DNA of 64,000 bases, from the NCBI GenBank assembly GCA_037962975.1, contig CM075676.1, positions 95,364,001-95,428,000 on the forward strand, read 5' to 3'. Shown here piece by piece: positions 1-10,542 of this stretch. The stretch comes from Clitoria ternatea (lineage: Eukaryota; Streptophyta; Magnoliopsida; Fabales; Fabaceae). Under the pieces are notes generated by a model. It was not told the DNA's origin and made no database searches. It was given only the letters and a program-made list of their open reading frames with translations. Each line of letters starts with the position of its first letter. Within the stretch, counting starts at the first letter, position 1. The position numbers and the translations under genes were made by a program.

Positions 1-429
1 GAGCCTCCATTTGCACGGTCATGAACGAGAGAAGAAGAAGAAAAGGAAGTTATGAAATGGTGGAGAAGATATTGAAAATTGATTTTTATGCACATGGGTA
101 AAATCGTCACTTCACTCATTTTTGTTTTTCTTTTTCATTTTATTTTTCTAAATTCATTTGTCTTTTCTTTTCTTTCTTATAGATAAATATATTTCATTTT
201 CACCTCATGGTAATTAATATTCTATCATCATAATTTAATTTAATTTAATTTCCTAATTAATCACCTTTAATTTTTATTGTTCTAATTTCTAACACTAATT
301 AAAATTCCTTAATTAAATTAATTTAACTCTTAGTAACACTCGAATATTTTATTTATTAATTCTATACGACATGGATAATTAATTTTAATAACTAAGATGT
401 TACATATATGAGATGTCTTTATAGTTGAG
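1..429. other. AT-rich intergenic DNA, nothing recognised
   Basis: I see no coding frame, RNA gene or clear element end here. The last five bases (425-429, TTGAG) are the left copy of the target duplication of the solo LTR that follows. Confidence 0.6.
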
Positions 430-2013
430 TGTAACACCCTCTGTTACACCTTAATAAAATATATAAAAATTCATAATTTTTTTTTAAAGATATGATTGTT
501 AAAAAGAAACTATCAGAATAAATTACATACATTATTTCTGAAATACCTCATAAATATTATTAAAACTTTATAAAGTATTTGTACATTCATCCGAAGAAAA
601 TAAACATTAAACATTATAAGAAAGAGAGGAAACTCCATGGCCCAGAAGCAGTTACTTATTAACATTATTTATTCATTGGACCACGGTATTCATACCGAGC
701 TCCCTTTCTAGAACATGCTATATCTACTGCCGAAATTCATCGATCCTTCCCTCTGAACCATCATTTTAGAATATATAAAACAAAAACACGGAGAAAGGAG
801 TGAGAAACAGAATATAATATTCTCGATTAAGACATAAACAACAAAGGGTTTTCACAAACCAATACATAATAATATCAATCACAATCACATACACAATCAA
901 TTATGAATGCATGAATGTTATGCAATATCTTCATCATAACTTACCTATATATGTGGGCCCTTAAATTTTAATTTGCACTGGGCCAACCAGGAGTTTACAC
1001 TGTTCTATAAGTCTGGATAATAATAATATGAACAGCTCAACTGGCATGGAAACACTTAGAGACTAGTCAGATTGAGAAAGTTTTTATTATGAAAGTACCC
1101 GACACTAGGGAGCTACCCCAGGTCCCCTGAAGCACCCTTTCACACCCTCTCATCCCAAGGCTCGTAATTAAGCCTCCTCTAATGTATCCTCGGTTTCTAT
1201 AATCCGTCCCCAGACAATATCATTTTATTTCACTTTAATGATTCATGATGCATGAGCTACTCGCGTATTTAGTTGGTTAAGGCTTTTTGAAACTCAATTA
1301 CTAAATACCTTAAAAGGTTTACAACATCATTTCTATAAATTGTACATTTTCTCAATTCTCTGAATTTCTGTCCCACAGAAATAAATTTGGTACAGTTTTT
1401 AATTCTCACTGAAATTGAGTTTCTAAGCCTTAAATATCTCAAAACTTTTTCATATTAAATCTTAACAAGATCAAATTCTCAATTATTTTCAAATATCTTT
1501 AGTTATTAAGTTGGAAAAATAAAATAATTTTCTTTTAAAAATTTTATTTTATTAAAAGAGAATAATCTTTAAATCATTAACCGTAAATACTTAAAATTAC
1601 AAATTTTTTTCTTTAATTCAAAATTTAATTATCTCAATTTGTTATAAATTTATTTTCATAAAATATCTACTTTCTAAAATAAATACTAATTTTTTTTATT
1701 CTAAATATAAAAAATAATTTCTAAGAAGAAATAAAAGATAATAAAAATTTAAAGAGTAAGGTAAGAAATTCTTACTGAACTTTAGCTTTCTGTTATGCTC
1801 GCTATATGCTCAAAATCCACATTACAATATCATCAATCAAATATTATCAATCACAGTTAAACATCATTAATCATAAATCAATCATAATCAAATCAATTAA
1901 ATATCATTAAATACATATCATAATGCAAAATTTAATAATTATTAATATAGTTGATTTTTTTAAGTTCCTTTTGTCCATTCCTAACATAGGTATATGTAAG
2001 TCCATATAATCCA

Positions 2014-2123
2014 GTCCTTGCATAGGTATTGTTCAGTCCATATGGGTCATAATGGTCCAAGTCCTTGCATAGGTATAGTCCAGTCCATATAGGTCATAAT
2101 GGTCCAAGTCCTTGCATAGGTAT
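2014..2123. repeat. 47-bp tandem repeat inside the solo LTR
   Basis: The word GTCCTTGCATAGGTAT starts at 2014, 2061 and 2108, giving two full 47-bp units and a partial third. The spacing is exact, so this is a recent local duplication within the LTR. Confidence 0.85.
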
Positions 2124-2418
2124 GTTAGAGTTAGTTAAACCGGATATTTAATTTAAAATTTATTAAAAATTTTAAGTTAAAAAGTTAATATTTTAAAATA
2201 ATAATATTATTAAATTTAACAGGAGTAGGGGACTCCTCCCATTATTCTTATATCTTTTCATATTATACTCTTATCTCACTCCCCCTTACCTTGAGTTGTT
2301 ACCAAAAGAGATTTGCTTTACGCCTCCAATTTCTAGAAATATTAATACCAATCTTATTTCAGTATAAGCATAAGATGAAGATTAAGATTACTACTTAAAA
2401 CAGAAATGGTAAATTTTG

Positions 2419-2629
2419 AATAGTGAATAGTGAATAGTAAATTATGAATAGTAAACAGTAAATAATAAAACGTGAATAGTATCGGTAAATAGTAAAATGT
2501 GAATAGTAACGGTAAATAGTAAATCGTAAATAGTAACGGTAAATAGTAAAACGTGAATAGTAAAAGTAAATAGTAACAGTAAATAGTAATTTACTATTTA
2601 AATAGTAATTTACTATGCAGAATAGTAAC
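2419..2629. repeat. Short tandem array of GAATAGTAAATAGTAA-like words
   Basis: About 200 bp is built from 7- to 11-base variants of GAATAGT, GTAAATAGTAA and ACGTGAATAGT, ending in inverted TTACTATT copies. It lies upstream of the minus-strand TATA box only in plus coordinates; in LTR orientation it is downstream of it. Confidence 0.8.
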
Positions 2630-2849
2630 TTAAAATAATATTATTTCGAGTATAATAACAAATTTCTAAAAATGATATGAAAATAACCCAAAAAATATAA
2701 AAGAGAAGTATTCTTACCTTAGGATTTTAGCAGAACCTTCTCCCAAAAAAATTTACTTCTCTCTCTCACTTCCACCACTATCTCACTAGCACTACTATAT
2801 TAAGAAAACTTAATCTGAAATTGTGAATTCTAAAGAAGAAATCCTTCGG

Positions 2850-2857
2850 TATTTATA
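2850..2857 (-). promoter_or_regulatory. TATA box of the solo LTR
   Basis: On the minus strand the sequence reads CCTATAAATACC, a good plant TATA context, followed by a purine/pyrimidine-rich leader. This sets the orientation of the solo LTR. Confidence 0.55.
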
Positions 2858-3617
2858 GGAAAAAAAATTACTATGCATTCCATTATTTTAATATAAAAGT
2901 ACTATACATTTTTGAATTTTTTATTCCTGGTTACTGTGCATCTTTTGAAAATTTTATACATGCACAGTGTTTTGCATAGTAACTGTCGGTAAAATTATTA
3001 AGCCAAATAGTAACCCTTCACTCGGTATATTTTAAATATTCAAAATGAGTCCTTTTTGAAATTTAGTGATATTATATCAGTCCTCACTAATTTTATAATA
3101 AGTAATATAAAGCTGAAATTTTTAAAAATCTAAAATTTTCTGTTAATAAAAATTTATTGATACGTTCCCAATTTTTAACGATTGGAAAAAATAGAGATTT
3201 TTCTCAAACCGATAATTTTTAGATAAGTCTACTTGAAACGGATTTTAGAAAATTTTCTTATAATTTAAATTCACTTTCTTATAAATATTTTTAATTTAAG
3301 TCACTTATATGAATTTAAAATTATTTAAAAATATTATTTTATTAAAAAAATTCCAAAATTCTAAAAAAAATATATAATACGTAGATTAAAAAGTTCTAAA
3401 GAACCATAATTTAATTCCTTTAAAATTTCAATATTAAAATAAAATAGGGGTGTTACATTGAGTATGTGTGCAAAGGTAATGGTTACTTTATTAGTATCTT
3501 TTTCATATTTATAGGAATCTTGTTGGGTAACGTAGCAGGTGCACATGATATGTACGTGTGTATGTTGGATAATCAATGATGTACCACACATTTGGATGTA
3601 CAACAGTTAAGAGTTTA

Positions 3618-3790
3618 AGGTATGCTAAAGTTGATCTGGGTACCAAGGCACATTAGAGTTGGTCGAGGTACCAATTTGAGGTATATTAAAGTTGGTTGGA
3701 GTGCCAATCTAAGGTATATCAAAGTTGATTTGGGTACTAATATGAGGTGTAGTGAAGTTGGACAGACTACATATGAAATATATTAGAGTC
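3618..3790. repeat. Degenerate ~33-bp tandem repeat
   Basis: Four to five imperfect units share AGGTATATTAAAGTTG followed by GGGTACCAA-like words. The units differ at many positions, so the array is old. The rest of 3463-4188 has no recognisable gene. Confidence 0.6.
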
Positions 3791-4188
3791 AATGAAAGGT
3801 GTTTACATATGTTAATACAAATATCTAATTCTGAATCAAAATTAGGTTGACAAGAAATCCATTATCCACTGCCTTAGGATTGTGTAGGTGCAGTATAAGT
3901 GTGAAGTAGGTTGGGAGTTTGGGATTGGCAAGGTTTCACGAGTTTCTGAGATGTAAAGGGTTGGGTTACTCTAAGATGGGCCCCACATTTGTTGTCACAA
4001 TTTGGGAATTTTGGATGCAACACATCGGGTACTGATTTGACTTGGTGAAAATCCTAACCTAGAGAACAATGGCATTAATCATGACCTTGATAGGCTTGTG
4101 TGAGAAGCTAATCGCCAAGGTTAAGTTATCAGGTCACACCACTGGGTTGGTATCGTGGCAGCAAGGACAATATTCTAAAATTATACTT

Positions 4189-4294
4189 AGGGTCCGTTTG
4201 GTTTCTAGTTAAGGAAATAGAGTTATGAAAATAGAAAAATCTAAAGGTTAATATTGATCTTTCATACTGTTTGAGACAGTCAAAACTTTATTCG
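4189..4294. repeat. Direct repeat copy 1 (~106 bp)
   Basis: This stretch begins AGGGTCCGTTTGGT and ends CAAAACTTTATTCG. It recurs with scattered changes at 4622-4727. The pair brackets the short LINE-like relic at 4430-4501. Confidence 0.7.
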
Positions 4295-4429
4295 TGTTTT
4301 GGAGTTGAGGATAGATCCTTTGAATGTTATGAAGTTTCTTGACGAATAATATGTGAGATGAAGCATAAATTTTTGGGCCTTATCTTGGCCATTTAGAAGC
4401 TTATATTTAGTTATAGCAATGTTCATGTG

Positions 4430-4501
4430 GTTCATACTTTACGTGTAGGTGATGTATATGTTGAATTTCTTTCCAAAAAGGGTGTGACTTCACATTTATG
4501 A
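4430..4501 (+). pseudogene. LINE-like RNase H C-terminal relic
   Basis: One frame reads VHTLRVGDVYVEFLSKKG before a stop. This resembles the HVLREGN..ADFLAKLG motif that ends the RNase H domain of plant LINE-derived reverse transcriptases (family knowledge). Only about 24 codons are recognisable, with no reverse transcriptase nearby. A chance match is possible. Confidence 0.35.
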
Positions 4502-4621
4502 TGTTCATAGGTTGTTGATCCCCCCTTCAGCTTAGGCTTCTCTTGCAAGAGAATGGAAAAAGGAGTAATGTCTGAGAATGGTTAGTCTAGTTGGTTGGTT
4601 GTTATTTTTCTTGTTCTTTTA

Positions 4622-4727
4622 AGGGTCCATTTGGTATGTAGTTGAGAAAATGAGGTTTAGAAAAATGAGAAATCTAAAGGTTAATATTAATCCTTTACAT
4701 CGTTTGAGATAGTCAAAACTCTATTCG
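4622..4727. repeat. Direct repeat copy 2 (~106 bp)
   Basis: Partner of 4189-4294. The core GAAATCTAAAGGTTAATATT is shared almost unchanged. DNA between 4728 and 5141 shows nothing further. Confidence 0.7.
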
Positions 4728-5150
4728 ACCGTAGGATATTATTTTCACTACCTGCAAACTCCGTTTTCCACTTTCTAATCTTTAAACAAAAACAAGCTAA
4801 GATTGCTTAAAAAAGCCTACTGTAGGGAGTAACTAGTGTGGTGTCTATTCCATTCCATCTCAAGATTTGAAAAATTGATAGTTCTAATCAAAAAATAGTA
4901 ATTTGGAGTAAAATTGGTAATGGGCCCTTGAATTCATGAAAGCTCTGTATTTCAGTTCCCAGATTATCCAAAATAGTACTTTAGTCCAATGTTCATTTAT
5001 TGTGTTGCATGTTAGGCCTTGTGCTAAATCATTGTTAGTGTGTCGTTTAGCAAAAAAAAAAATGATACGTCACATTAGTGAATAAATGCTTTGTCATAGG
5101 GCAAGCACTCAACAAGGAACACATGATGAAGATGCTCTTAAAACACATTA

Positions 5151-5265
5151 GGGTTTTTTATATATAGTGCCCTTGAATTATTAATTTACGAATCAGGGGT
5201 TGTTTCGGTGGAAATTTCGTGTCTGGGGTAATTTTAGGAGTCGTATATGTCCCATACGACATGGG
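5151..5265 (+). repeat. Left terminal inverted repeat of the MULE
   Basis: About 105-115 bp align, with mismatches, to the reverse complement of the right end. Shared blocks include GGGTTTTTT, TTTAC, ATTT and GTCGT..TGTCCC. I judge the identity by eye to be roughly two thirds. GTCGTAT/ATACGAC words continue to about 5490 and recur near the right side (8640-8820), so the inverted similarity may be longer. Confidence 0.75.
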
Positions 5266-5678
5266 TGTCACCATGGTTGGGGACGACTTACATGCAACGT
5301 GTGTATGTCATCCAACTCAAAGACAACTTGGTGTGGTGCATGCTGCTCATATGACACAACAACATATGGTGCACTTGGGAGATGCGACACACCTAGCTAT
5401 GGTGCACCTAGTAAATACGACACACCTAGGTATGGTGCATGTGCAACGTACGACACACTTTCTCTTCCTCATGCCCTATTACCCTATATATACCCTCCTA
5501 CCTAGCATTCATAGTCACTCCAATTCATACTCTCTAATCCCCACCCTCTTACATTTCTTGCAATCATTAAACTTCTCTTATTTTTGCATTTTCTTACAAT
5601 TCATTATTTTCTAGTATTTTTTTCAATCATTATTTTTTAATATTTTATTTTCAATTCATTATTTTCTATTTTTTTACT

Positions 5679-6184
5679 ATGTCTGACGAGGATTCTGATT
5701 ATAATTTACCATCTGAGGTTGATAGTAGTGATTCATGTGAGGATGACGAATTATTAATGGCAGATTCAGACGGTGAGGATGATGCATGTTGGGGAGCTGT
5801 AATAGGTGTTGGTGGATCATCTAATCCAATCATTTGTCAACCCTTCGGTAAATTATTTTGAAAGTTAATATATTTAATTTGAAATTAAATTTTGGTTACA
5901 TGGGTTTATTTTAGTTAACGTAAGTACTATTGAGACGTCATTTTGAAACGCGACACCACATTATCAAAATCTAAATCTGGAGTATAAAGTTGAAGAAATG
6001 GATTTTGATGACGGTAGTAGTTGGATTGTCGGGGATGAATTGTTGGTGGGGTTAGAATTTGAATCCAAAAATGAAGTGCAAAATGCACTCAAACAATATA
6101 CAATGAAAATACAACAATCTTATATAGTTGTGGAGTCAAAGCCGAATAAATTTGTTGTGAAGTGTCCCAATCAAATTACTGGTT
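5679..6184 (+). pseudogene. N-terminal fragment of a mudrA-like MULE transposase
   Basis: An acidic opening (MSDEDSDYNLPSEVD, 5679 on) is followed by a likely small intron (GT at about 5846, AG at 5912-5913). A second exon leads into the motif LEFESKNEVQNALKQYTMK then VVESKPNKFVVKC. This matches the MuDR DNA-binding domain (family knowledge), which normally ends in a GC..W knuckle. Here the match stops after the GC at about 6184, where a foreign reversed fragment begins. An in-frame TGA at 5938 lies in exon 2. No catalytic DDE domain remains. It is a relic of the element's own gene. Confidence 0.7.
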
Positions 6185-6451
6185 GTGCTCCGGCCTACAT
6201 CTCTCAACCAATGCAGATATCAACTCTAAAGACACAGGAAAATACGTAACTTTTACAAACTCATAGAAACCCGCTCGTCGTAAGTGAGGAATAATTGCTT
6301 TCGAAATTTCATTTCTAATCCGAAGTGCGTTCCTGATCTTTAGTACATGATCAGGTCGTCCATTCCATACATATGTTGATACGTGTTTGTCTTGGAATTT
6401 TAACAGGGACGGGTCCAACGGTCCGGGATTTATAGACCTCTCCTTACCCAT
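6182..6451 (-). pseudogene. Plant mobile domain (PMD) fragment, reversed in the MULE
   Basis: The minus strand encodes about 90 residues with GPLDPSLLKFQDKHVS, a VWNG motif, HLRRAGFYEFVKV and LISALVERCRPE. These are the opening blocks of the plant mobile domain, found in MAIN/MAIL proteins and in proteins carried by gypsy and Mutator elements (family knowledge). The fragment stops just before the usual THTFHLP block. It is joined head-to-tail against the transposase fragment at about 6182. No frame continues, so it is a captured or rearranged piece and not a working gene. Confidence 0.65.
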
Positions 6452-6469
6452 TTTACAAGAAATAATAAC

Positions 6470-6660
6470 ATTTAAAAATTATAAATAATAACAAAAACAT
6501 GATGTACCCTAAAAATTTATATAAAACACTATTTTATATAAGAACACTATATTGAATTACAAGTTAATAAAAATTATAATAAATAATAACAAGATAATAT
6601 CACTAACTTATCTACTAACATTATTTTCAATAACAACTTAATAATATTCTACACTACATA
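6470..6660. repeat. AT-rich tandem array of the MULE, left part
   Basis: Units of roughly 70-95 bp share AATAACAACTTAATATCACT and TTATCTAATAACATTATTTTCAATAAT. The array is cut by the solo LTR at 6666 and resumes at 7680. Confidence 0.7.
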
Positions 6661-6665
6661 ATAAT

Positions 6666-7674
6666 TGATCCGGTCCCAACACCGGCCCCCAAGAGCATGG
6701 TTTTAATGCTTTGCCAGATCAGCATTTCAAACAGAAGAAGTACGTTTCAAATCCCTTATAATTACTCTTATACGGAGTACATGCCTTAAAAACGTACTCA
6801 CCTCTCCGCCAAGAAAGCAATTTAGTTAGGCGGAATATGTCACATCTTATTGTGTAAGTATCTTTTAAACGAAGTGCATGACCAAAAGGACATTCATGTT
6901 ACTCCGCCAAGGCTTGTGACTCCGCCCAGGTATGTTACTCCGCCAAAGCCTATTACTCCGCCAAGGCGGAAAGTATTAAAAACTTGTACACATGTATATA
7001 AAGTACTTCCAGTGCACACTACTCCGCCAAGCCATAAGCTTAACACAGGTGGAATACTAAAATCCTCATATTGCGAGCGAGCCCATACATATAACCCCGG
7101 CACGAGATTGACTTTGTCTTGAGAGGTTGAAAATGGGAAACACGCTGTCATGCATAAGAGGGAATAACAAATAAAATAATGAAGCATTAACGCTTTCCAA
7201 GTTAGTGGAAATACCCACTGCAGTGATGGTGCTTGTAAACGGAACAGGGGCCCACTACCTTTCTTGCATTATGCCTGAAAACAAGGAATGGGTCCTACCA
7301 ATAATAGAGCACCAGTAACAGGTATATAAACCTCAGCAAAAAGGTATAAGGGGAGACCCTTAATTCTAAACCTTACACTGATACTTGCAGAATTCTCTTA
7401 GATTTGCTTTCTAAGTCAAAACAGTACTTCAAAATACTGACTTGAGCGTCGGAGAATAATTACAGGTACAACCACCAATTGTGTCAAGGCAAAGGAGACT
7501 ATTCCAGGCGGACTGCTACACCGCCACAGAGAGCATTGTACCACGTCCCTGTATGCAAAGAGTACTCCATATTTGTATCTGTACAAAGACCTTTCCGTAT
7601 CAGATTTCATATTACATATACAATTTGAATTGTTTGGTAATCACCCCTTTACACCCCCAGTAAAGAACAGTTCA
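6666..7674 (+). mobile_element. Solo LTR (~1.0 kb), Tat-like, inserted in the MULE array
   Basis: It begins TGATCCGGTCCC and ends AGAACAGTTCA. It is flanked by ATAAT at 6661-6665 and 7675-7679. The target is visible because the AT-rich array resumes in register on the far side (compare 7921-7990, uninterrupted). Inside, the TATA box TATATAAA (7323-7330) is followed by GACTTGAGCGTCGGAG near 7440, a block I recall from LTRs of plant Tat-type gypsy elements. CCGCCAAGG words recur at 6814-7035. No internal region or second LTR is present. Confidence 0.8.
7323..7330 (+). promoter_or_regulatory. TATA box of the 1.0 kb solo LTR
   Basis: TATATAAA lies about 115 bp before the conserved GACTTGAGCGTCGGAG block. 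This fits the plus orientation of the LTR. Confidence 0.5.
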
Positions 7675-7679
7675 ATAAT

Positions 7680-8380
7680 CACTATTTTTTCTTATAACAT
7701 TATATTCAATAATAACTTAATAAAAATAAACCATATATAATAACAACTTAATATCACCAATTTATCTAACAAAATTATTTTGAATAATAACTTAATAAAA
7801 AATAATAATACATAATTACAAGTTAATAAAAAATGATAATAAATAATTACAACTTAAAAAAATTATAATAAATAATAACAAGTTAATATCACTAACTTAT
7901 CTAATAACATTATTTTCACTAATAACTTAACAATACTCAACATCAAATAATAATCACTATTTTATCTTATAATATTATATTCACTAATAACTTAATTCAA
8001 AAACCCTAAATAATAACAATTTAATATCACTATTTTATTTAATAACATTATTTTCAACAATAACCTAATAAATTTTTTTATTAAATAATAACAACTTAAT
8101 ATAACTATTTTATCTATTAAAACTATTTTCGATAATAAGTTAATCACAATTGCTATTACATAATCACAAAATAATATCACTATTTTATCTACTAACATTA
8201 TTTTCAATAATAAGTTAAAGCCAAATATACATTAAATAATAAAAATTAAAAAATGTTATTTTATCTAATAACATTATTTTCAGTAATAACGTAATAATAA
8301 TAAATCATATACACTAACAGCTTAATATTATTTTATCTAAGTACAAAAAATTAAATATAATAACAACTTAAACTAAACTA
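7680..8380. repeat. AT-rich tandem array of the MULE, right part
   Basis: Seven or more imperfect units carry TTATTTTCAATAATAACTTAA and CACTATTTTATCT words, the same family as 6470-6660. The array has no coding capacity. DNA from 8381 to 8821 is the MULE's right arm: a TTATAAATGGGGG stretch at 8577 and CATGTCGTC/GTCGTCT words echo the left arm. Confidence 0.7.
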
Positions 8381-8821
8381 AACTACTAAACTAAACCCTA
8401 AAATTAAACTACACTTTCAAGGACACTAAAATATACAAAGTACTTAATTTTCAAATAAAATCAAAACTGGAGATACAATGGGACCACTACTGCCTTCAAG
8501 GACCACAACTTTTCCAAAAAAAGCCAAATAAGGGACCTTTGCTGTTGCTAAATGATGGCCACTGTTGTGTTTTTTTTTATAAATGGGGGATGGAAGGTGA
8601 TAGTTGAAGAAGAAGACCCGCACACGGTTAAATAAATAATGGGACTACGTGACCCCTATGTCGTCTGCGTTCCATGCACCATAGGGTGCGCTTTCCATGT
8701 GGCCAAACCCCAGCGAGTCGTTACTGCTACATACGACAACCATGTCGTCTTTCACTATACTTCACAGTGTGTCGTCTTGAGCTTCTGTGACACGAGCATC
8801 GGAAGCGTTGCATGCGACATG

Positions 8822-9959
8822 TGAAACATCCCAAAATTTGTAATTTTTCAAAAATTTATTCATTAAGGATTAATGAAGAAATTCTGAATGATATTCCGAG
8901 TGAAAATGGTGCGATACCGAGTAAAGTAAGACCGACGAAGCTATTTCTAAAAAGAGTTAAGATGTTTCCGAGTGAAACATCATTAAGTGAATTATTTCTA
9001 AGTTAAGTAAACGGTGTCCGAATGAGACACTTTTGAATAAGGAAAATCCGAGTGAAACGGCTCCGAGTGAGATGTTTTCGAATGGAACACTTCTGAGAGA
9101 AGTACTTCTGAGTGGGGAAAAACTTGAAATTGAATAAGTACTTCTCAGGGTGGAATGTTTTAAGCAATGACTAAATGGAATATTTCTAAGTTATGTGAAT
9201 TTCCGAGTGAAATGTCTCCGAGCACAACATTTCCGAGTGGAATGATACCGAGTGAGACTATTCCAAATGGAAAGGTAAGTGAGAGATTATTAATTACCGA
9301 ATGATGTGGCACCGAATAGGATATACCGAATGGGTGTGTTCTAAATGAATAGTTCCGAGTGAATAATTTCCAAGGAAAGTAAATATCCGAGTGGTGAGTT
9401 ACCGAGTGGTGAACTTCGTTAAATTTATGCTCGGGTCGATATTTAATAATGACCAAAAGCTTGTGTTCGGGTTTGTCTTCGGAATTGTCCTTGACCCCGA
9501 GTGATTCGTTCAAGTGGAAAGATTTCCGAGAGAGAGTTGACTTCAAATTCCGAATGATTTTTAGATGGAAGATTTCTGAGTGACGTAAGTAAAGAATTGA
9601 CTCGAACATAAATATACTTAGGTATGTTTGATTGAGATGTTACCGTATGGGATATTTCTGAGGAAAGAAAGCCGAATGTTCCATGGGATGGAACCTTTCC
9701 TCCGAATGAAGGAATTCTGAGTGGACAGAAGCTTACTCGGAAAAGATGTGCCCAAGACAAAACTGAGTCATAATTATTGATTATTTTAATTAAGAATGCT
9801 TTCCACGTCACCCTAAACCCTAAACCTTCTAGCAGATTCTTTTTCTGATAATTCTCTAAGTATGGGACCCTCTCAGTTGTGCTGTCCCTTTTCATTAAAT
9901 GCTTATTCCTTAGTCATCATCTGAAGAAACGTACAACAGATATTTTTATTGTTCACATC
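8822..9959 (+). repeat. 5' LTR of the Tekay-like element, first part
   Basis: It aligns from its first base with 34751-35888 at high identity, with scattered mostly transition differences. It is cut at 9959 by the Ogre-like element, leaving the duplication ACATC at 9955-9959. The LTR continues at 28832. Confidence 0.9.
8890..9620. repeat. Cluster of CCGAGTG-type motifs in the Tekay LTR
   Basis: The words CCGAGTGA, CCGAGTGG and close variants (CCGAATG, TCTGAGTG) recur some twenty or more times at irregular spacing of 10-40 bp. The same cluster is present in the 3' LTR (34820-35530). Several copies have decayed to TTGAG, TCGAG or CTGAG forms. Confidence 0.75.
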
Positions 9960-10479
9960 TGTGAACACCTATTTTTGTCCGGTGATATATATTAAAAAGA
10001 AAAAAAAGAAAAAAAAAGAAGAAAAAAAGAGTTTTTTTGTCCTAGAGTCCGGAGTCAATGTTGACTGCATTAACCGGGGTCCTAGCACGGTTTCATGACC
10101 GGTGTTACCTCATTAGTTCTAAGCTCGTACAGCCTCAGTGGAGTACGGTATTTTACACCTCAGTTCGAAGGGAATCCGAGGTTCTTCAAGATTAAAACTG
10201 ATGTGTTAATCCGTACTTGAACTTCAAGACACACCGGAAGTACACCTGCAAGAGAGTCCCCAATGCTTAATATTTAACCGAGGTGAAGAGAAATGTCTAT
10301 AGTTGACCAATGATTTCAGACCCCGGTTATGACTTACCAGTTCTCGTTGGTGACGCGGTACAGTGCTTAGAACCCCGCCCAGTCCAGATTGCCACCCCGG
10401 ATCATATTAAAAAAAAATAATATTAAAAATTGCATAGTGACCGTTGGAATAGTAACCCTTCCTCATCTCTATAAATACC

Positions 10480-10487
10480 CAATCCCT
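10480..10487 (+). promoter_or_regulatory. First TATA box in the Ogre 5' LTR
   Basis: TATAAATA in the context CTCTATAAATACCC lies 63 bp before an ATG, with a clean CT-rich leader (CTCTTCATTTC words) between. The copy in the 3' LTR is near 25837. The layout looks like an ordinary plant gene promoter and leader. Confidence 0.6.
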
Positions 10488-10542
10488 CTTCATTTCCTAC
10501 CACACCTCTCATTTCATCAATTCTCTTCATTTCTCTCAAGCA

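Larger units (their letters stand above)
430..3457 (-). mobile_element. Solo LTR (~3.0 kb) of a gypsy-type retrotransposon, with target duplication
   Basis: The unit begins TGTAACACCC and ends GGGTGTTACA, a perfect 10-bp terminal inversion with the TG...CA ends of an LTR. It is flanked by TTGAG at 425-429 and again at 3458-3462. No coding region, primer site or second LTR is present, so it is a solo LTR left by recombination between two LTRs. A TATA box and pyrimidine-rich leader read on the minus strand, so the element pointed left. LTRs of this size with TGTAACACCC ends occur in plant Tekay/Del-type elements (family knowledge); the exact family is inference. Confidence 0.85.

Noticed and set aside
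5200..5614. Overlapping plus-strand frames of 101 and 131 codons in the MULE left arm
   Set aside because: They are built on short repeats (ACACACCTAG..TATGGTGCA) in the terminal arm and resemble no known protein.
6850..7187. Short frames on both strands with TPPR-like repeats in the 1.0 kb solo LTR
   Set aside because: They arise from CCGCCAAGG repeats in the LTR. No start context or homology supports them.
8639..9006. 61- and 64-codon frames around the MULE/Tekay boundary
   Set aside because: They cross or abut a transposon junction and have no homology.
9160..9895. Minus-strand frames of about 150 codons in the Tekay LTR, also open in the 3' LTR copy
   Set aside because: Two overlapping frames are open at once and the residues follow the CCGAGTG repeat. 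The LTRs are too similar for joint openness to show selection.
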